Assembly: GCA_002413755.1 (NCBI GenBank)
Contig: DHXQ01000036.1
Location: 99,634-116,517 of the forward strand
Direction: 5' to 3'
Source: Candidatus Saccharibacteria bacterium UBA5152
GTDB lineage: Bacteria > Patescibacteriota > Saccharimonadia > Saccharimonadales > UBA4665
DNA: 16,884 nt
In this document: positions 13,819 to 16,884 of the stretch, in pieces
Numbering within the stretch: the stretch's first letter is position 1
How the letters are laid out: each line of letters opens with the position of its first letter
Translations under genes and position numbers: made by a program
The notes under the pieces: model-generated
The model's database searches: none
Told to the model about the DNA's origin: nothing
Seen by the model: only the letters and a program-made list of their open reading frames with translations

Positions 13819-14253
13819 TTAGTTTGCTGGCGTGGGATCATTGGAAGCTGGCACGTAGTCCTGGCTGACTTTGTACACAACCTTTTTGATGCGGGCGACC
13901 ACCTCATCGATCGAAGCGTCTGACTTGACGATATAGTCGTCGGCGCCAATACTTTTGGCTTTGGCGATGTCATCAGGCTGGCTGAGCGCTGAAAGTACTA
14001 CAATCAGGGCGCCGCTGGTTTCGAGAGTATTGTGAAACAGGTCTATGGCATCAAACCCGCTCAGCCGAGGCATCATCAGGTCGAGCAGGATTAAATCAGG
14101 CCGAAACTCACGGGCTGTTTGGAGAGCCGCCTCGCCATTGTCGCAGTAGGCAACCGCGAAGCCTTCCGTCTCCAGGCGTTGCTTATACAGCAGTGCCAGG
14201 CCGGTCTCGTCGTCAACGATCAGTATTTTCTTTTTGGTTGTAGTGTTATCCAT
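13819..14253 (-). CDS. Stand-alone receiver-domain response regulator
   Basis: 144 residues, a single CheY-like receiver domain with no output domain. Acidic pocket D14 and D15 in ILIVDDE, phosphorylation site D58 in LILLDLMMP, switch serine S88 in VVLSAL, and conserved K110 in ADDYIVKSD. The last 20 residues (YVPASNDPTPAN end) look disordered. The paired histidine kinase follows on the same strand after 35 nt. Without a DNA-binding domain it must act by protein contact or in a phosphorelay. The ATG at 14253 has TGG-TAGAAT six bases upstream and no Shine-Dalgarno, so the message is probably leaderless. The promoter sits in the 24-nt gap after the helicase gene. Confidence 0.92.
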   Translation of the reverse strand: MDNTTTKKKILIVDDETGLALLYKQRLETEGFAVAYCDNGEAALQTAREFRPDLILLDLMMPRLSGFDAIDLFHNTLETSGALIVVLSALSQPDDIAKAKSIGADDYIVKSDASIDEVVARIKKVVYKVSQDYVPASNDPTPAN

Positions 14254-14259
14254 AAAGCT

Positions 14260-14268
14260 ATTCTACCA
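14260..14268 (-). promoter_or_regulatory. Extended -10 promoter of the two-component operon
   Basis: TGG-TAGAAT-AGCTTT-ATG on the minus strand; hexamer 14265-14260, six bases before the ATG at 14253. Any -35 would fall inside the helicase gene, and none resembles the consensus. Confidence 0.6.
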
Positions 14269-14277
14269 TACAGTTCA

Positions 14278-16584
<2,307 letters not shown>

Positions 16585-16590
16585 CCTTAC

Positions 16591-16599
16591 ATTTTAGCA
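16591..16599 (-). promoter_or_regulatory. Extended -10 promoter of the UvrD/PcrA gene
   Basis: TTGC-TAAAAT-GTAAGG-ATG on the minus strand; hexamer 16596-16591, six bases before the ATG at 16584. The seven bases before the hexamer (AGCTTGC) are identical to those before the -10 of the zinc-ribbon gene at 1603-1608. Confidence 0.6.
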
Positions 16600-16676
16600 A
16601 GCTTTATGGAGTTTAGCTGACACTGGGGTGTTGTATTTATAAGGGACGGTTGCAGACGGTGGTTGCCCGATAATGC

Positions 16677-16884
16677 TTAGCTACCAAAGAAATGCGTCAA
16701 AGACTTAACGCCTGGTATGGTGATAATCCCGGCATCCAGGGCGACATTTATCCAAGCTAGAGCTAGCACCAAAATCAATATAACTCCGAAGATAACGACG
16801 ATGCGGCTGCGGCGATGCTGGGCGGCGTTGATCGGCAAAAAGTAGGTCTTATCAGCGATAACTTCTTCGAATTCTTCCTGGGCT
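16677..16884 (-). CDS. C-terminal part of a single-pass membrane protein (cut by window edge)
   Basis: The last 69 residues of a protein whose start lies beyond the window. A hydrophilic stretch containing EEFEEVIADKTYFLPINAAQ is followed by a basic HRRSR, one membrane segment (IVVIFGVILILVLALAWI), and a short end, DAGIITIPGVKSLTHFFGS. The positive-inside rule puts the visible N-terminal part in the cytoplasm. I do not recognise the family. The stop is 92 nt before the helicase start on the same strand, and no clear terminator is seen between them. Confidence 0.6.
   Translation of the reverse strand, partial: AQEEFEEVIADKTYFLPINAAQHRRSRIVVIFGVILILVLALAWINVALDAGIITIPGVKSLTHFFGS

Overview
The window reads as a chromosomal segment of a bacterium from the Patescibacteria (CPR), most plausibly Candidatus Saccharibacteria (TM7). 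That placement is an inference. It rests on compact gene packing, TGA used as an ordinary stop (which excludes the code-25 CPR lineages), several genes that look actinobacterial, many unnamed small or membrane proteins, and an RpfB/YabE-like muralytic enzyme beside a divergent sigma factor. No rRNA or ribosomal protein gene is present to confirm it. Nothing here is a recognisable phage, transposon, CRISPR array or defence island. It looks like a mixed housekeeping and lineage-specific region.

Layout: nearly all genes lie on the minus strand. From the left they are: a MarR-type regulator cut by the window edge (1-254); a coupled pair of a small zinc-ribbon protein and a fungal-like GH5 exo-beta-1,3-glucanase (356-1596); an ABC exporter pair (1631-3348); a coupled pair of a CxCx4C protein and an anchored extracytoplasmic protein with cysteine-paired repeats (3390-4843); and a 51-residue protein followed by a DinB/maleylpyruvate-isomerase-like protein (4891-5648). 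On the plus strand follows an anchored, degenerate LytM/M23-like protein broken by a one-base frameshift (5781-7000). Then on the minus strand come tmRNA (7093-7514) with its terminator and promoter, rsmA/ksgA (7738-8529), a divergent sigma-70 factor (8590-9969) and an RpfB/YabE-like enzyme (10018-11262). A 7-TM protein on the plus strand (11355-12113) converges on a response-regulator/histidine-kinase pair (12122-14253). A UvrD/PcrA helicase (14278-16584) and the C-terminal end of a single-pass membrane protein (16677-16884) close the window.

The features most worth following up are these. (1) A recurring promoter layout in which a TANNNT -10 box, usually with an extended TGn, sits exactly 6, 9 or 12 nt before the start codon with no Shine-Dalgarno, implying leaderless or near-leaderless mRNAs for about nine transcription units. 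(2) A secreted or anchored protein whose C-terminal half is built from five units of about 34 residues, each with a Cys pair, behind a His/Cys-rich N-terminal domain. (3) A tmRNA whose acceptor stem, helix 2 and stop-codon hairpin are clear but whose T-loop lacks the canonical TTCRA, with a 13-nt copy of its 3' end lying 88 nt downstream. (4) A sigma factor with an insertion in region 2 and an 80-residue tail after region 4. (5) A GH5_9-like exoglucanase of fungal type without a signal peptide.

No database search or folding program was used. Family names come from motif recognition, and positions were read by hand.
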